Part shown: positions 17,730 through 26,870 of the stretch, piece by piece | Layout: every line of letters starts with the position of its first letter | Position numbering within the stretch: the stretch's first letter is position 1 | Assembly: GCF_024505045.1 (NCBI RefSeq) | Contig: NZ_JANIBM010000004.1 | Location: 124,001 to 188,000, forward strand | DNA from: Methylomonas aurea | Lineage (GTDB): Bacteria; Pseudomonadota; Gammaproteobacteria; Methylococcales; Methylomonadaceae | Length of the DNA: 64,000 nucleotides | Reading direction: 5' to 3' | The notes under the pieces: model-generated | What the model was told of the DNA's origin: nothing | Databases searched by the model: none | Seen by the model: only the letters and a program-made list of their open reading frames with translations | Program-made: the position numbers and the translations under genes

Positions 17730-18992
17730 TTAACGCCGGGTCGGGTAGCACAGACGCAGCGTGCAGCGGGCTTGGGCCAGCTTGCCGTCCTGGACGTTGA
17801 TGGTGCCGTTGCCGTCCAGGTCGCGGACGTCGTTGGCGGTCGCCTGCGGGCTTTTACTGGCCGCGGCCAGAATCAGCGCGATGTCGATCCGATCGATATC
17901 GCCGTCCAGATCGATGTCGCCCAAGGCCGGCACGCTGAAGGTGACTTCGTCATAGCCGGGATTGGCGCCGTCGCTTACCGTCAGTTTGAAGGTGTAATTG
18001 CCGGTTTTAAGCGGCAGGAAGCTCGGCGTCGCGGTCGCGGCACCGACCAGGGTCACGGCCGGGCCTTGAGTTTGCTGCCAGGCGTAGCTGAGCGGACTCG
18101 GGCCGGGTTGCGGATCGCTGCTGGCGCTGCCGTTCAGGCCGACGCTGCTGTTCAGGCGGATCACCCGATCGGCGCCGGCATTGGCTTTTGGCAGTAATTG
18201 CGGCGGCGGAGGCGGTGGCAGAGTGTCTACCAGATCGAGCAGGGCGGCGGAATAATCGGCGGCGCTCAGGCCGGCGTTGAACAGCACGTAAAACGGGTTG
18301 GAGGCCTGGCTGCGCTGGTTGGAGGTGACTTGTAGCTCCACCAAATAGGCACCGACCGGGCCGCCGGCCACGCCGATCGCGCTTTCCAGAAAGAAGTTTA
18401 AATGGGTGTGCAGGCTGCCCTGGTTATTGGCGGCGTCGACGATCATTTCGGCTTTGCCGCCGATGCCGCTACCGGTAAAGAAGGTGAAGCTTTCCTGGCC
18501 GCTGCCGGGCGCGAAACAGAACAGTTGGCCGCCGCATTGGTTGTAATCGGTGATTACCGTGGCCGGATCGATGCCGCCGGCCAATTTGATGCGGACGTTG
18601 CCGGGCGCGTCGGCCCAGGCGCCGGCGGCACTGCTCCAGTAGCGCAATTTGCCGATGGCCCGGTAGCGCACCAGTTCGGCGGGATTCAGCATGTTTTGCA
18701 CGGCTTGGAAGCCGGGATTGGGGGTTTTGTTCGGGCCGCCGGAAAAGTCGCGGAAATCGCTCAAAAACACCATTTTGCCGGTGGCGCCTTCGATCGGCAG
18801 CGTATTCGGCGGCAAGTTCAGGCCGGCGACCAGTTGCCCCAGATCGCAGCCGACTGCGCCCGGCGTGCGGCAGAAGCCGGCCTGCATCGCATTGCCGCCG
18901 CCCCAGATTTCCACGTCCAGATGCACCGCTTGCGCCGGAGCGGACAAACCGAGCAGCAAGGCCAGGGTGTACAGCGATTGATCGGCTGCCAT
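17730..18992 (-). CDS. Secreted PKD/dockerin-like protein of the zinc cluster
   Basis: From ATG 18992 the product (about 420 aa) begins with a signal-like stretch (YTLALLLGLSAPAQA). An N-terminal domain of about 240 residues (HLDVEIWGGGNAM ... HTHLNFFLES ... GAYLVELQVTSN) recalls the protein encoded at 21609-22322. A PKD domain follows (PKANAGADRVIRLN ... YTFKLTVSDGANPGYDEVTF). The C-terminus has two calcium-loop motifs (DLDGDIDRIDI and DLDGNGTINVQD), a dockerin-like arrangement. The open frame continues upstream through an interspersed repeat, so the start is uncertain. It lies behind a TonB receptor; an outer-surface metal-binding role is an inference. Confidence 0.65.
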   Translation of the reverse strand: MAADQSLYTLALLLGLSAPAQAVHLDVEIWGGGNAMQAGFCRTPGAVGCDLGQLVAGLNLPPNTLPIEGATGKMVFLSDFRDFSGGPNKTPNPGFQAVQNMLNPAELVRYRAIGKLRYWSSAAGAWADAPGNVRIKLAGGIDPATVITDYNQCGGQLFCFAPGSGQESFTFFTGSGIGGKAEMIVDAANNQGSLHTHLNFFLESAIGVAGGPVGAYLVELQVTSNQRSQASNPFYVLFNAGLSAADYSAALLDLVDTLPPPPPPQLLPKANAGADRVIRLNSSVGLNGSASSDPQPGPSPLSYAWQQTQGPAVTLVGAATATPSFLPLKTGNYTFKLTVSDGANPGYDEVTFSVPALGDIDLDGDIDRIDIALILAAASKSPQATANDVRDLDGNGTINVQDGKLAQARCTLRLCYPTRR

Positions 18993-19081
18993 TCCGCCTG
19001 GGGCGGACTTGGGCGCCGGGGCGGTAACGGTTGAAGAGGCTGAGCAGATTGTTTTGTTCCTATTAACCCGACTGTTAAATA

Positions 19082-19145
19082 CCGTTCGCCCTGAGTGCGT
19101 CGAAGGGCGCGCCACCTTGGGCTTCGACAAGCTCAGCCCGAACGG
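19082..19145. repeat. REP-like inverted repeat
   Basis: Starts CCGTTCGCCCTGAGTGCG and ends GCTCAGCCCGAACGG; the arms (CCGTTCG, CTGAG, TCGAAG and their complements) form a long hairpin with a short centre. This type of extragenic palindrome is common in gammaproteobacteria. It lies between the TonB receptor and the PKD gene and is read into the open frame upstream of the latter. Confidence 0.75.
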
Positions 19146-19300
19146 AATACCGGTAACGAATCCCTCGTTGGATTTCCGCTGTTGCGGAGTTGAAGGCACC
19201 AGGAAATCTGAGAGTCGGGTTAAGAATGATCGCGGAATCGAAGAACACATCGGTTTAACTCCTGGATGGCGGTAGGGTTGAAGGAAAGGCGGCGAAACGG

Positions 19301-21526
19301 TTAGAACGTGGCGCGGAAACCGAGCACGACGCTGCGGCCCGGCTCCGGCGCGAAATTGCGTAGAAACGAAACCGAGCTGCGGATTTCCTCGTTGAGCAGA
19401 TTGTTGGCCTTGGCGAACAGCCAAAGATCCAGCGGCTCCAGGCCGCGCCAGTGGTAGTCGGCGGAGGCGCTGAGCAAGTGGTAGCCTGGGGTGGCGGTTT
19501 CGTCGTTGCCCGGTCGGTTTTGCATTTGGCCCCTGGTGTAACGTAGCGCGGCGTTCCAGCGCTGGCCGCCGAAGCCGATTTCCGCGCCCAGCCGCAGCGG
19601 CGGCAGGCGCGGCACGTCATCATCGATAAATCGGCCACGGACGAAATCGGAGAACACGGTCAGCTTCAATTGGCCGAAACGGGTATCGGCCAGAGTGGTC
19701 TGGGCCTCGGCTTCGTAACCCAGGAATAAGGCGTCGCGCTGGCTGTAGGCGTAGACCGGCAGACACTCGATCAGGTTGACGCAGGCCGGGTAGAACTGGG
19801 CTTCGTGGTAATTGTAAAAAGCCTCGGGCTGGCGCTTTTGGTAAATATAATTTTCGGTCCAGTTGGCGTAGGCGTTGATTTTCGCCGCCAGCCTTTCGCT
19901 GTGCCAATCCAAGCCGAGGTCGGCCAGATTGGCGGTCTCGTTGCCGAGACGAACATTGCCGATCTCGAAACTGCGGGTCGACAGGTGCGGACCCAGCGCC
20001 AGCAATTCCTGAATGTCCGGCGAACGCTTGGCCCGGCTCAGCGACAGGCTCAGCGTGGCGGCCTTTGAAGCCTGCCAGTTGGCCGCCAACGAGATCGAGT
20101 CGGCGCGGAAATTCAACGAGTCCGGCAAGGCTACGTCCGGGTAGATCGAAGCCTGTCCGGGTGGCGCCGGAAAGGCCAGTTGCGCGGCGGTCGGGTCGAT
20201 ACGGCTGCGTTCGGTACGCAAACCCAGTTCGAATTGCCACTGGCCGAATTTCAGTTTTTGCAGGCTGAACAGGCCCAGCGTATCGCCGTTGGTGGGCGGC
20301 ACGAAACTCTCCACGCCCAGCGCCGAAAAGTAGCGGTCCTGCCATTGGGCGCCGAGGGTGCCGGACCAGGGTTCCAGAACATGGTGTTCGATCTCGAAGC
20401 GGCCCTCGCCGACCTGATTGTTGAAGGTGGTAAACGGCAGCCGGCCTTCCAGCTCGGTGTGGGTGTAATCGACCAGGCCGTAGCGGAACGCGGCTTTGTC
20501 GATGCCGCGTAGCGGTGCGTACCATTCGCTTTTGAAGTCGTAGCGGGTCTGGCGCATGTCGATCCGAATGTCGGGATTCAGCGCTTCCAGGCTCAGAATG
20601 TCGGCGAACTGCTCCAGCAAGGCCGGGTCGATGTCCGGCAGGATCAGTTCCAGGCCGTCCAGGCTGCTCGGGTCGACGCCGTGGCTGCTTTTCGGAATGC
20701 CGTAGCGGTTGGTGAAATGGCCGACCGACATGCCGGCCATGCCGTGATCGCCCAGCCAGGAGGCACCGAGAAAACCGCCGACGCTCTCGCTGTCGGTATT
20801 GGGGATGGTGCCGCGGGCGTTTAATACATTGCTCAGGCCGAATTGTTCGCGGACCGCGTCGGCGGCGATGGCTTCGCCGGGAATTTCGGTGTCGTTGCGG
20901 TTGCGGTGAAAACCGCCGATTTTGAACGCGAGCTGGTCCCGACCCAAATCCAGTTTGAAGCCGGCGTTGGTGCCGTCGGCGTTGGTATCGAAGCGCTGTT
21001 CCAGCGCGCCTTGCAGCAAGCGTTCCGGTACCCGTTCGGGGATGCGGTTGTCCTTGACGTTGACCATGCCGCCGATGGCGTTGCCGCCGTAGCGGATGGT
21101 GTCGGCGCCGCGCGCCACCTCGATTTGCTCGGCAAACAGCGGCTCGATGGCGCTGGCGTGGTCGGGGCTCAAAAATGACGCGTCGTGGCTGCCGATACCG
21201 TCCTGCATGATTCTGACCCGCGAACCGGTTAGGCCGCGAATCACCGGCAGGCCGACGCCGGGGCCGAAGGAGGCGTTGGCCACGCCCATTTGGTTTTGCA
21301 GGGTTTGGCCCAGATTGTCGGCTTGCTGCAACTTGAGCGCGTCGCCTTTGATCGAGTTGAAACTGGGCGTGATGCGCTGGGCCGGCGCGTCGGCAGTGAC
21401 TTCCACGGCATCCAATTCGGTTTCGGGCTCCGGCGCAGCGGTCGAGACCGGATCCGGCGTGTCCGCTGCTGCGGCCGGTAATGCAGCGGATGCCGCCAGC
21501 ATTATCCAAAATGCGTATGGGTTCAT
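19301..21526 (-). CDS. TonB-dependent outer-membrane receptor
   Basis: A 741-aa receptor with a signal peptide (MNPYAFWIMLAASAALPAAA), a plug domain with FGPGVGLPVIRGLTGSRVRI and GGNAIGGMVNVKDNRIP, and a beta-barrel ending in a C-terminal phenylalanine (VVLGFRATF). It is clearly paralogous to the receptor at 30251-32323, sharing for example FGPGVG, SPDH, DNRIP and ALEQRFD. It follows a PEP-CTERM gene that has a Zur-type box upstream, so the probable substrate is zinc or a zinc carrier. The HRNRNDTEIPG-type loops are not histidine-rich, in contrast to the paralogue. Confidence 0.88.
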   Translation of the reverse strand: MNPYAFWIMLAASAALPAAAADTPDPVSTAAPEPETELDAVEVTADAPAQRITPSFNSIKGDALKLQQADNLGQTLQNQMGVANASFGPGVGLPVIRGLTGSRVRIMQDGIGSHDASFLSPDHASAIEPLFAEQIEVARGADTIRYGGNAIGGMVNVKDNRIPERVPERLLQGALEQRFDTNADGTNAGFKLDLGRDQLAFKIGGFHRNRNDTEIPGEAIAADAVREQFGLSNVLNARGTIPNTDSESVGGFLGASWLGDHGMAGMSVGHFTNRYGIPKSSHGVDPSSLDGLELILPDIDPALLEQFADILSLEALNPDIRIDMRQTRYDFKSEWYAPLRGIDKAAFRYGLVDYTHTELEGRLPFTTFNNQVGEGRFEIEHHVLEPWSGTLGAQWQDRYFSALGVESFVPPTNGDTLGLFSLQKLKFGQWQFELGLRTERSRIDPTAAQLAFPAPPGQASIYPDVALPDSLNFRADSISLAANWQASKAATLSLSLSRAKRSPDIQELLALGPHLSTRSFEIGNVRLGNETANLADLGLDWHSERLAAKINAYANWTENYIYQKRQPEAFYNYHEAQFYPACVNLIECLPVYAYSQRDALFLGYEAEAQTTLADTRFGQLKLTVFSDFVRGRFIDDDVPRLPPLRLGAEIGFGGQRWNAALRYTRGQMQNRPGNDETATPGYHLLSASADYHWRGLEPLDLWLFAKANNLLNEEIRSSVSFLRNFAPEPGRSVVLGFRATF

Positions 21527-21557
21527 CGAAATTTATGCAAATTTTCGTGCCGCAATA

Positions 21558-21588
21558 GCGTTGCCGGGCTGGTTCAGCCCGGCAACGC
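21558..21588 (-). other. Perfect 13-bp hairpin between two genes
   Basis: GCGTTGCCGGGCT and its exact complement AGCCCGGCAACGC enclose a 5-base loop between the PEP-CTERM gene and the TonB receptor. There is no T-run, so it is more likely an mRNA-stabilising or partial-termination structure than a full terminator. Confidence 0.65.
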
Positions 21589-21608
21589 TCGAGCGTTTGG
21601 TGCCTTTC

Positions 21609-22322
21609 TCACGCGGCCGGTTTGCGGCGGCCGAAACCCAACAGGCCGGCCATGGCCGGCGCGAACAGCCAAACCGCGCCGGGCAGAGGTACCGGTGCGG
21701 CGCTGGCCGCTTCGACAGCCAGTTCGAAGTCGGCGTGAGCCAGACCGCGGTTGAACAGGATGTGGAACGGCGTGGATGCGGTTGAGACCGGTGTGGTGCT
21801 GTCCGGCAGCGTTTCGAACAAGTGCAGGGTGATCCAGTAGGCCCCCACCGTACCGCCCAATGCATTTGACTCGTTGCGGATGGCCATGTCCAGGTGTTCA
21901 TGGATGTCGCCGGCATCGTCGAACTGGCCGATCACACCGGACGCGTTTTGTACGCCGGAAGTGTTGAACGTCGTCACGTTGCCCAAAGCATCCGTCAGCT
22001 CGATGTGTTCGCCGTTAGGCACGGTGTTCGACCAGACACTGCCGTTCCAGAATTGCAAGCTATTCAAACCTGAGAACCACAGCCAATTGCCGGCACCGAA
22101 GGCGCCAGAAGCGGTGTTGGCGTCGTAGCCGGGATCATCGGTTCGGTACAAGCCGCCCGATAAGTCGCCGAAATCGGCTTCGAACCACTCGCCGTTGACG
22201 AGGACTTGGCCGTTAGCTTTCCAGGGCTGAATGTCGCCGGCGTGCTGGTCGGCTGCCGAGGCTGCCGATACGGTTAAGCTCAAACCCACTGCCAGAATGG
22301 GTGCTATCCATTGATTGCGCAT
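21609..22322 (-). CDS. PEP-CTERM protein of the zinc cluster
   Basis: A 237-aa exported protein: signal peptide (AVGLSLTVSAASAADQHAGD), a beta-rich body with DIHEHLDMAI and GAYWITLHLFE, and a C-terminal PEP-CTERM sorting signal (VPLPGAVWLFAPAMAGLLG, then RRK). The tag directs processing by exosortase and release to the surface or matrix. A Zur-type box lies 71 bases before the start. The body resembles the N-terminal domain of the protein at 17730-18992. Families of this kind are described as Zur-repressed (All3515 type); that assignment is from memory and may fit the protein at 28041-28868 better. Confidence 0.75.
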   Translation of the reverse strand: MRNQWIAPILAVGLSLTVSAASAADQHAGDIQPWKANGQVLVNGEWFEADFGDLSGGLYRTDDPGYDANTASGAFGAGNWLWFSGLNSLQFWNGSVWSNTVPNGEHIELTDALGNVTTFNTSGVQNASGVIGQFDDAGDIHEHLDMAIRNESNALGGTVGAYWITLHLFETLPDSTTPVSTASTPFHILFNRGLAHADFELAVEAASAAPVPLPGAVWLFAPAMAGLLGFGRRKPAA

Positions 22323-22393
22323 GAAAAAATCTCCTTAATTATTTAAAAGTACGACGACTGAATTCGTCGGTCAGTTTGTGAACGAAGTCACGA

Positions 22394-22408
22394 TGCAACA
22401 ATATAACA
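22394..22408. promoter_or_regulatory. Zur-type box ahead of the PEP-CTERM/TonB operon
   Basis: TGCAACAATATAACA, with one perfect half-site (TATAACA) and one degenerate half. The same 15 bases recur exactly at 32380-32394. It lies 71 bases upstream of the gene starting at 22322, where a repressor would block transcription when zinc is plentiful. Confidence 0.6.
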
Positions 22409-22463
22409 TCGTGCGCGATCGTTGCAATCGTTTTGCGCACGGCTGCAGCGGAAAGGCATGGAT

Positions 22464-23468
22464 TTAAGCCGTTTCCGGGGCTAGTCGGCAGGATTCCAGA
22501 GCGTCCAGCATGTCTTGCTTGGGCAGGTTGCGACCGATGAATACCAGATTCGATTCTCTAGTCGCGCCGTCCTGCCAAGGGCTGCCGAAGTCCTGGGTCA
22601 TCAACATGTGTACGCCTTGATAGATCACTCGCTTGTCGCAGCCGGCTATATTCAGAATGCCTTTGTAGCGCAACAAATCGTTGCCGTAGTCGCGCACCAT
22701 GATGTCCAGAAAAGCCAAGATGCGAGCCGCATCGAGTGCCCGCTCGGTACGAAAGACGAACGAGCCGATGTCGTCCTCGTGTTCGTGGCTGACGTCTTGC
22801 AGAAAATCCGGCTCGATTTTCAGGATGTCGTCCAGGTTGAAACCGTCGATGTCCAGTATGTCGTGCAACTCGGTGGCGCCGAAATGCACGCGCTTGATCG
22901 GCGCCCTGGGGTTCATCGCCCGCAAGCGGGTTTCCAGGTCGGCAACCACTTCGGCTTCCTGCAAATCGGTTTTCGATAGCAAAATCCGGTCGGCAAAACC
23001 GACTTGTTCTTGCGCTTCGTGATGCTCTTGCAATTGCATGTGGGCATGCACCGCGTCGACCACGGTGACGATGGCGTCGAGTTTGTAATTTTCGGCGATG
23101 TCGGGTTCGATGAAAAAGGTTTGCGCCACCGGCGCCGGATCGGCCAGGCCGGTGGTTTCGATGATCACCCGCTCAAAATGCACCTCGCCGGTTTCGCGGC
23201 GCTGCGATAATTCGCCGAGGATGCGCACCAAGTCGCTGCGTACCGTGCAGCAGATGCAGCCGTTGTTCATCGTGACGATTTGCTCGTCGGCTTGCACCAG
23301 CAGTTCGTTGTCGATGCCGGTCTCGCCGAATTCGTTTTCGATCACGGCGATGCGGCGGCCGTGCTGTTCGGTCAAGATACGGTTGAGCAAGGTGGTTTTG
23401 CCGGCGCCGAGAAAGCCGGTCAAAATAGTGACCGGCACCGGGTAGTTCAATTTCAGGTCGGTTTGCAT
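22464..23468 (-). CDS. COG0523 (CobW-type) GTPase, putative zinc chaperone
   Basis: A 334-aa G3E GTPase with Walker [12 protein letters not shown], the switch region ENEFGETGIDNELL, the metal-binding CXCC motif in NNGCICCTVR and Walker B/G-loops (ETTGLADPAP, SKTD). The C-terminal CobW_C domain ends the protein. Family members deliver metal to client enzymes, and those in Zur regulons handle zinc. It starts 13 bases after the folE2 stop, so it is co-transcribed with folE2 and fhcA. Client proteins are not known; the adjacent FhcA, a binuclear metal amidohydrolase, is a candidate. Confidence 0.88.
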   Translation of the reverse strand: MQTDLKLNYPVPVTILTGFLGAGKTTLLNRILTEQHGRRIAVIENEFGETGIDNELLVQADEQIVTMNNGCICCTVRSDLVRILGELSQRRETGEVHFERVIIETTGLADPAPVAQTFFIEPDIAENYKLDAIVTVVDAVHAHMQLQEHHEAQEQVGFADRILLSKTDLQEAEVVADLETRLRAMNPRAPIKRVHFGATELHDILDIDGFNLDDILKIEPDFLQDVSHEHEDDIGSFVFRTERALDAARILAFLDIMVRDYGNDLLRYKGILNIAGCDKRVIYQGVHMLMTQDFGSPWQDGATRESNLVFIGRNLPKQDMLDALESCRLAPETA

Positions 23469-23481
23469 GGGAAGTCCTGGG

Positions 23482-24312
23482 CTAGGATTGCGGTTTGCGG
23501 CGTTCGATCAAGGCGTAAGCCGAATGGTTATGGATGGACTCGAAGTTTTCCGATTCCACCGTGTAGGCGCCGATGCGTGGGTCGGCGTCCAGCCGGGCGG
23601 CGACGTCGCGCACCATGTCCTCGACGAATTTGGGATTATCGTAGGCGTATTCGGTGACGTATTTTTCGTCCGGACGCTTCAACAGGCCGTAAATCGGCGA
23701 CGAGGCCTCGGCCTCGACCAGCGCGATCAGGTCCTCCAGCCAGATGAATTGCCGGGTCGCAACGGTGACGCTGACATGGGAGCGCTGGTTGTGGGCGCCG
23801 CGTTCCGAGATTTCCTTGGAACACGGGCACAAGCTGGTCACCGGCACCACGATTTTGACTTTGGCGCGGCAACCCTGGGCGTCGATTTCGCCGATGAAGC
23901 TGACCTGATAGTCCAGCAGACTGCATACGCCGCTGACCGGCGCGGCCTTCTCGACGAAGTACGGAAAGCGCATGTCGATGTAGCCGGATTCGGCTTCCAG
24001 CCGCGTCAGCATTTCCCGCAACATCAGCGGGAACGAAGCAATGCTGATCTCCCGGTCGTGGCCGTTCAAGATTTCCACGAAGCGCGACATGTGGGTGCCC
24101 TTGAAGTCGTGCGGCAGATTCACGTACATATCAAAACGAGCCACGGTATGTTGTTCGCCGCCGTTTTTATCCTGCACCCGCACCGGATGCAGAATGTCCT
24201 TGATGCCGACTTTGTCGATGGCGATACGGCGGCTGTCGGCGCGGGCCTGGATGTCTTCGATGGGGTTCATGGTGTGCCTTAAGTTTGCGGTTTGTCGGAC
24301 GTTGTCATTCAT
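23482..24312 (-). CDS. folE2: GTP cyclohydrolase IB (zinc-independent)
   Basis: Converts GTP to 7,8-dihydroneopterin triphosphate, the first step to folate and other pterins. The family signature [20 protein letters not shown] is present with the catalytic cysteine and histidine, and [17 protein letters not shown] lies near the start. FolE2 replaces zinc-dependent FolE when zinc is scarce and is a classic Zur target. ATG 24312 overlaps the fhcA stop; the in-frame ATG at 24270 (MNPIEDIQ) has a good TTAAGG and may be the real start. FolE2 is also related to archaeal MptA of methanopterin synthesis, which matters in an organism that uses tetrahydromethanopterin. Confidence 0.93.
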   Translation of the reverse strand: MNDNVRQTANLRHTMNPIEDIQARADSRRIAIDKVGIKDILHPVRVQDKNGGEQHTVARFDMYVNLPHDFKGTHMSRFVEILNGHDREISIASFPLMLREMLTRLEAESGYIDMRFPYFVEKAAPVSGVCSLLDYQVSFIGEIDAQGCRAKVKIVVPVTSLCPCSKEISERGAHNQRSHVSVTVATRQFIWLEDLIALVEAEASSPIYGLLKRPDEKYVTEYAYDNPKFVEDMVRDVAARLDADPRIGAYTVESENFESIHNHSAYALIERRKPQS

Positions 24313-25969
24313 GTACCTTAAACCTGGGCCGTTCGCCGAAGTCGGCGTCGTTGACCGCGTATTGGCCGAGTTTCAGTCTGTAGAAACGGTCAAAGTGTTG
24401 TTTGACGGTGCGGGCGATGCCGGCGTCGTAAACCGGGGTGACGGTTTGCGCCAAACCGAGCGGCCGTTCGATCACGACGCCGTCTTGCACCACCAGCCGG
24501 CCGTTTTTGAACACTAGCGCCGCGTTCGCGAACATGGCTTGGTAATCGGGACGAGGGCCAGCGGCTGGGCCGGATCGCTGGTCGGGATCGTAAACGGCGA
24601 TGTCGGCCAGCGCGCCGGGGGCGAGATGGCCGCGGTCATTTAGGCCCAACAATTTGGCGGCGGCGGAGCGGGTCATCGTGGCTATCTCGCTCAGGGTCAA
24701 TTCGCGTTTCAGGCCCGGCAACAAGGTCAGGGCCAGCGCTTCCTGATTCAAGTGCGCCATGCATTCTTGCCGGTAGTCGGCGTCCATCAGCAAGCGCAGC
24801 AGTTCCGGGTAAGCGGTGAACGGCGCGCCGTTGGGATGGTCGGTGGTGAAGAATAGGCGCTCCGGCGCCTCGGCCAGTAAAAACAGTTCCAAACCAATCG
24901 CCCATTGCAGGGTGTTGACGAAGCTAGCTTGGCGGTAGCGGTAAGGCACCACGCCGCCCGAGCCTTCGCATTCGGCGTCCCACATCACGTATTTACCGGG
25001 GCTGGCGTCGCTGTGGCGACTGTATTGGGCAATCACATCGCCGGAGATCGTCACCGTCTGCCCGAACAGCACCTGGCCGACGTCCATGGTGATGTTGGGG
25101 TGGCGGTTGAAGGCTTCCAGCAGCTTGGCCGCCGCCGAGGAAAAGCCTTTGGCGCCTTCCGTGCCGTAAGCGTAGAACTGGACGTGGGCCAGGTGCATCG
25201 GCAAGCCTTGCGCAGCCTCCATGGTGGCGACGATAGTCTCGACGTTGCCGGGAACGCCGAGATTGTTGCAATGCACGTGCGGAGGATGCGGCACGCCGAG
25301 CTGATGGACCGCCGTTTGCAGGGTTTGCAAAATCTGCCGCGAGCTGACGCCGTATTCCGGCACCACGTCGTCCAGGCCGAATTGGCGGACGTTGCTTTTA
25401 AAGGCGTTGGCGCCGCCGGCGTTGATGATTTTCAGGCCCAGAGCGCGGGTGGCGTTCAAGGTCCAGGCCACGTAATCGTTGATTTGGTTTTGGCCGGCCT
25501 TGGCCCGCATCAATCGCAGCAGTAAATCGTCATTACCGAGTATCGCCAGCGCGGCGGTGTCCAGAATCGGAATATCGGCCATTTGCAGGTGTACGTCCAA
25601 GGCGCCGACCGGCAGCATCGCCGGCTCGACCACGGTGGTGTAGCCCATGCCGGCGTAGCGGTAGCCGGTGTCGGTGCTGGACCATTTGGCGGTGGAAAAC
25701 GGATGATTAAGCCGCCGTGCCATATGGTTGCGGTGCTGCTCAGGCAGCAACAGCCGGGCGGTGTTGACGTTGCCGCCGGCGATGTGGCTGTGGATGTCGA
25801 TCGCGCCGGCCATCACGATCTTGCCGGTCAAGTCGTATATCGCGTCGAAGCGTGCGTCCGGTCCGGGGTCGGCGACGATCGCGCCGTCGCGGATAAACAG
25901 GTCGCCGGTTTGGCCGAGCAGGTTTTGGCTGGGATCGTAAATCGCGCCGTTGTGGAGTTTAATCAGCAT
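24305..25969 (-). CDS. fhcA: Formylmethanofuran dehydrogenase/FhcA-type subunit A
   Basis: A 554-aa amidohydrolase-fold protein of the FwdA/FhcA family. In methylotrophs FhcA belongs to the formyltransferase/hydrolase complex that releases formate from the formyl-carrier cofactor. The metal site looks intact: H60 and H62 ([14 protein letters not shown]), K180 ([10 protein letters not shown], the carbamylated-lysine position), H231 or H233 (HVHCNN) and D377 (FTTDHPNG). Unusually it is not next to fhcB, C and D but between DUF1826 and folE2 in a zinc-starvation cluster. A 175-base gap with a repeat hairpin separates it from DUF1826; its stop overlaps folE2. No strong ribosome site is visible before ATG 25969. 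It may be a second copy. Confidence 0.88.
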   Translation of the reverse strand: MLIKLHNGAIYDPSQNLLGQTGDLFIRDGAIVADPGPDARFDAIYDLTGKIVMAGAIDIHSHIAGGNVNTARLLLPEQHRNHMARRLNHPFSTAKWSSTDTGYRYAGMGYTTVVEPAMLPVGALDVHLQMADIPILDTAALAILGNDDLLLRLMRAKAGQNQINDYVAWTLNATRALGLKIINAGGANAFKSNVRQFGLDDVVPEYGVSSRQILQTLQTAVHQLGVPHPPHVHCNNLGVPGNVETIVATMEAAQGLPMHLAHVQFYAYGTEGAKGFSSAAAKLLEAFNRHPNITMDVGQVLFGQTVTISGDVIAQYSRHSDASPGKYVMWDAECEGSGGVVPYRYRQASFVNTLQWAIGLELFLLAEAPERLFFTTDHPNGAPFTAYPELLRLLMDADYRQECMAHLNQEALALTLLPGLKRELTLSEIATMTRSAAAKLLGLNDRGHLAPGALADIAVYDPDQRSGPAAGPRPDYQAMFANAALVFKNGRLVVQDGVVIERPLGLAQTVTPVYDAGIARTVKQHFDRFYRLKLGQYAVNDADFGERPRFKVHE

Positions 25970-26011
25970 GTTGAATTTTGTTGGGGATAGGGGTACGCAC
26001 CCGTGCCACTC

Positions 26012-26057
26012 AGTTAAGGCTTAGCCGTTCGTCCTGCGCTTGTCGAACGGCTTAACT
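26012..26057. repeat. Hairpin repeat before fhcA
   Basis: AGTTAA ... AGCCGTTCG, a 12-base loop, then CGAACGGCT and TTAACT: a nested inverted repeat related by its CCGTTCG/CGAACGG core to the repeat at 19082-19145. There is no T-run. It lies in the gap between DUF1826 and fhcA and could affect read-through or mRNA stability. Confidence 0.65.
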
Positions 26058-26144
26058 TAACGATATTGGGGGACGTAGCGAGTACCAGATTGAAAGCTTC
26101 CGATGAATCGCTCGCCAAAAGGTGGGCGCTGCGTAGCCGGCGCC

Positions 26145-26861
26145 TCACAACATGTCCAAAGTCAACAACAGCCGGCGCGGCTGTACCGCAGTAGGAGCGG
26201 GAGAGCGATGCACCAGGCCGCGGCCTTCGTTGCCTTCCCAGTGTTCGCCCTTCATCAGGCCTACCGCGTAAGCCGGCATTTGCCGGACTGCGGTCGGATC
26301 CAGGATCAATCCGGAGTGCTCGTCGGGCTGGCCGCAAGCCCCCATGCCCAACTTGCTGCGGTCCAGCGCGTATTCCGGTAGCCACTCGGTACCGATGCCG
26401 CCGTAGCTGCATACCAACCGGGCCGTTACCCGATCGACGTGAAAGCGCGGGCACATGGCTTTGTCCAGAGTTCTGATGCGTAACCCGGTTTCGCGCAATC
26501 CGAACAACTCGCAATAGGCGGCGGTCAGCCAGGCTACATCGGCGGTCCAGGCATCGTAACCCGGTAGGTTGGCCGCTTGCGGCCATAATTCGGCGAAGTC
26601 GTAGCTTTGCGGATCGGCGGCTTGGCTGATCTCCAGACGGGTTTTCGCTTGCAGCGCGCTTTGCACGAACAGTTCGATGGTATTGGGGCGAGGCCTCTCG
26701 ATCAGGCACAGATTGACCGGGTCTTCGTAAATTCTGGCCAAATCGCCGAAGTTTTCCGAAACAACGGTCAAAGTCTCTTGGCGGCCTTGCAGCGGCTGGA
26801 ACTCAGCGATCGAGTCGAGCGGCAGCAATTGGGTTTGGGCGATAGGTACGCGAGCGAACAT
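26145..26861 (-). CDS. DUF1826 family protein
   Basis: A 238-aa protein of the DUF1826 type, recognised from CPRFHVDRVTARLVCSYGG and the GTEWLPE segment, then MKGEHWEGNEGRGLVHRSP. The conserved histidines, aspartates and cysteine suggest an iron- or metal-binding fold like small oxygenases, though no activity is known to me. DUF1826 genes recur beside COG0523 GTPases in zinc regulons. It starts 9 bases after the ZIP transporter stop (strong GGAGG before the ATG), so it is in the same operon. Confidence 0.78.
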   Translation of the reverse strand: MFARVPIAQTQLLPLDSIAEFQPLQGRQETLTVVSENFGDLARIYEDPVNLCLIERPRPNTIELFVQSALQAKTRLEISQAADPQSYDFAELWPQAANLPGYDAWTADVAWLTAAYCELFGLRETGLRIRTLDKAMCPRFHVDRVTARLVCSYGGIGTEWLPEYALDRSKLGMGACGQPDEHSGLILDPTAVRQMPAYAVGLMKGEHWEGNEGRGLVHRSPAPTAVQPRRLLLTLDML

Positions 26862-26870
26862 CGTTCCTCC

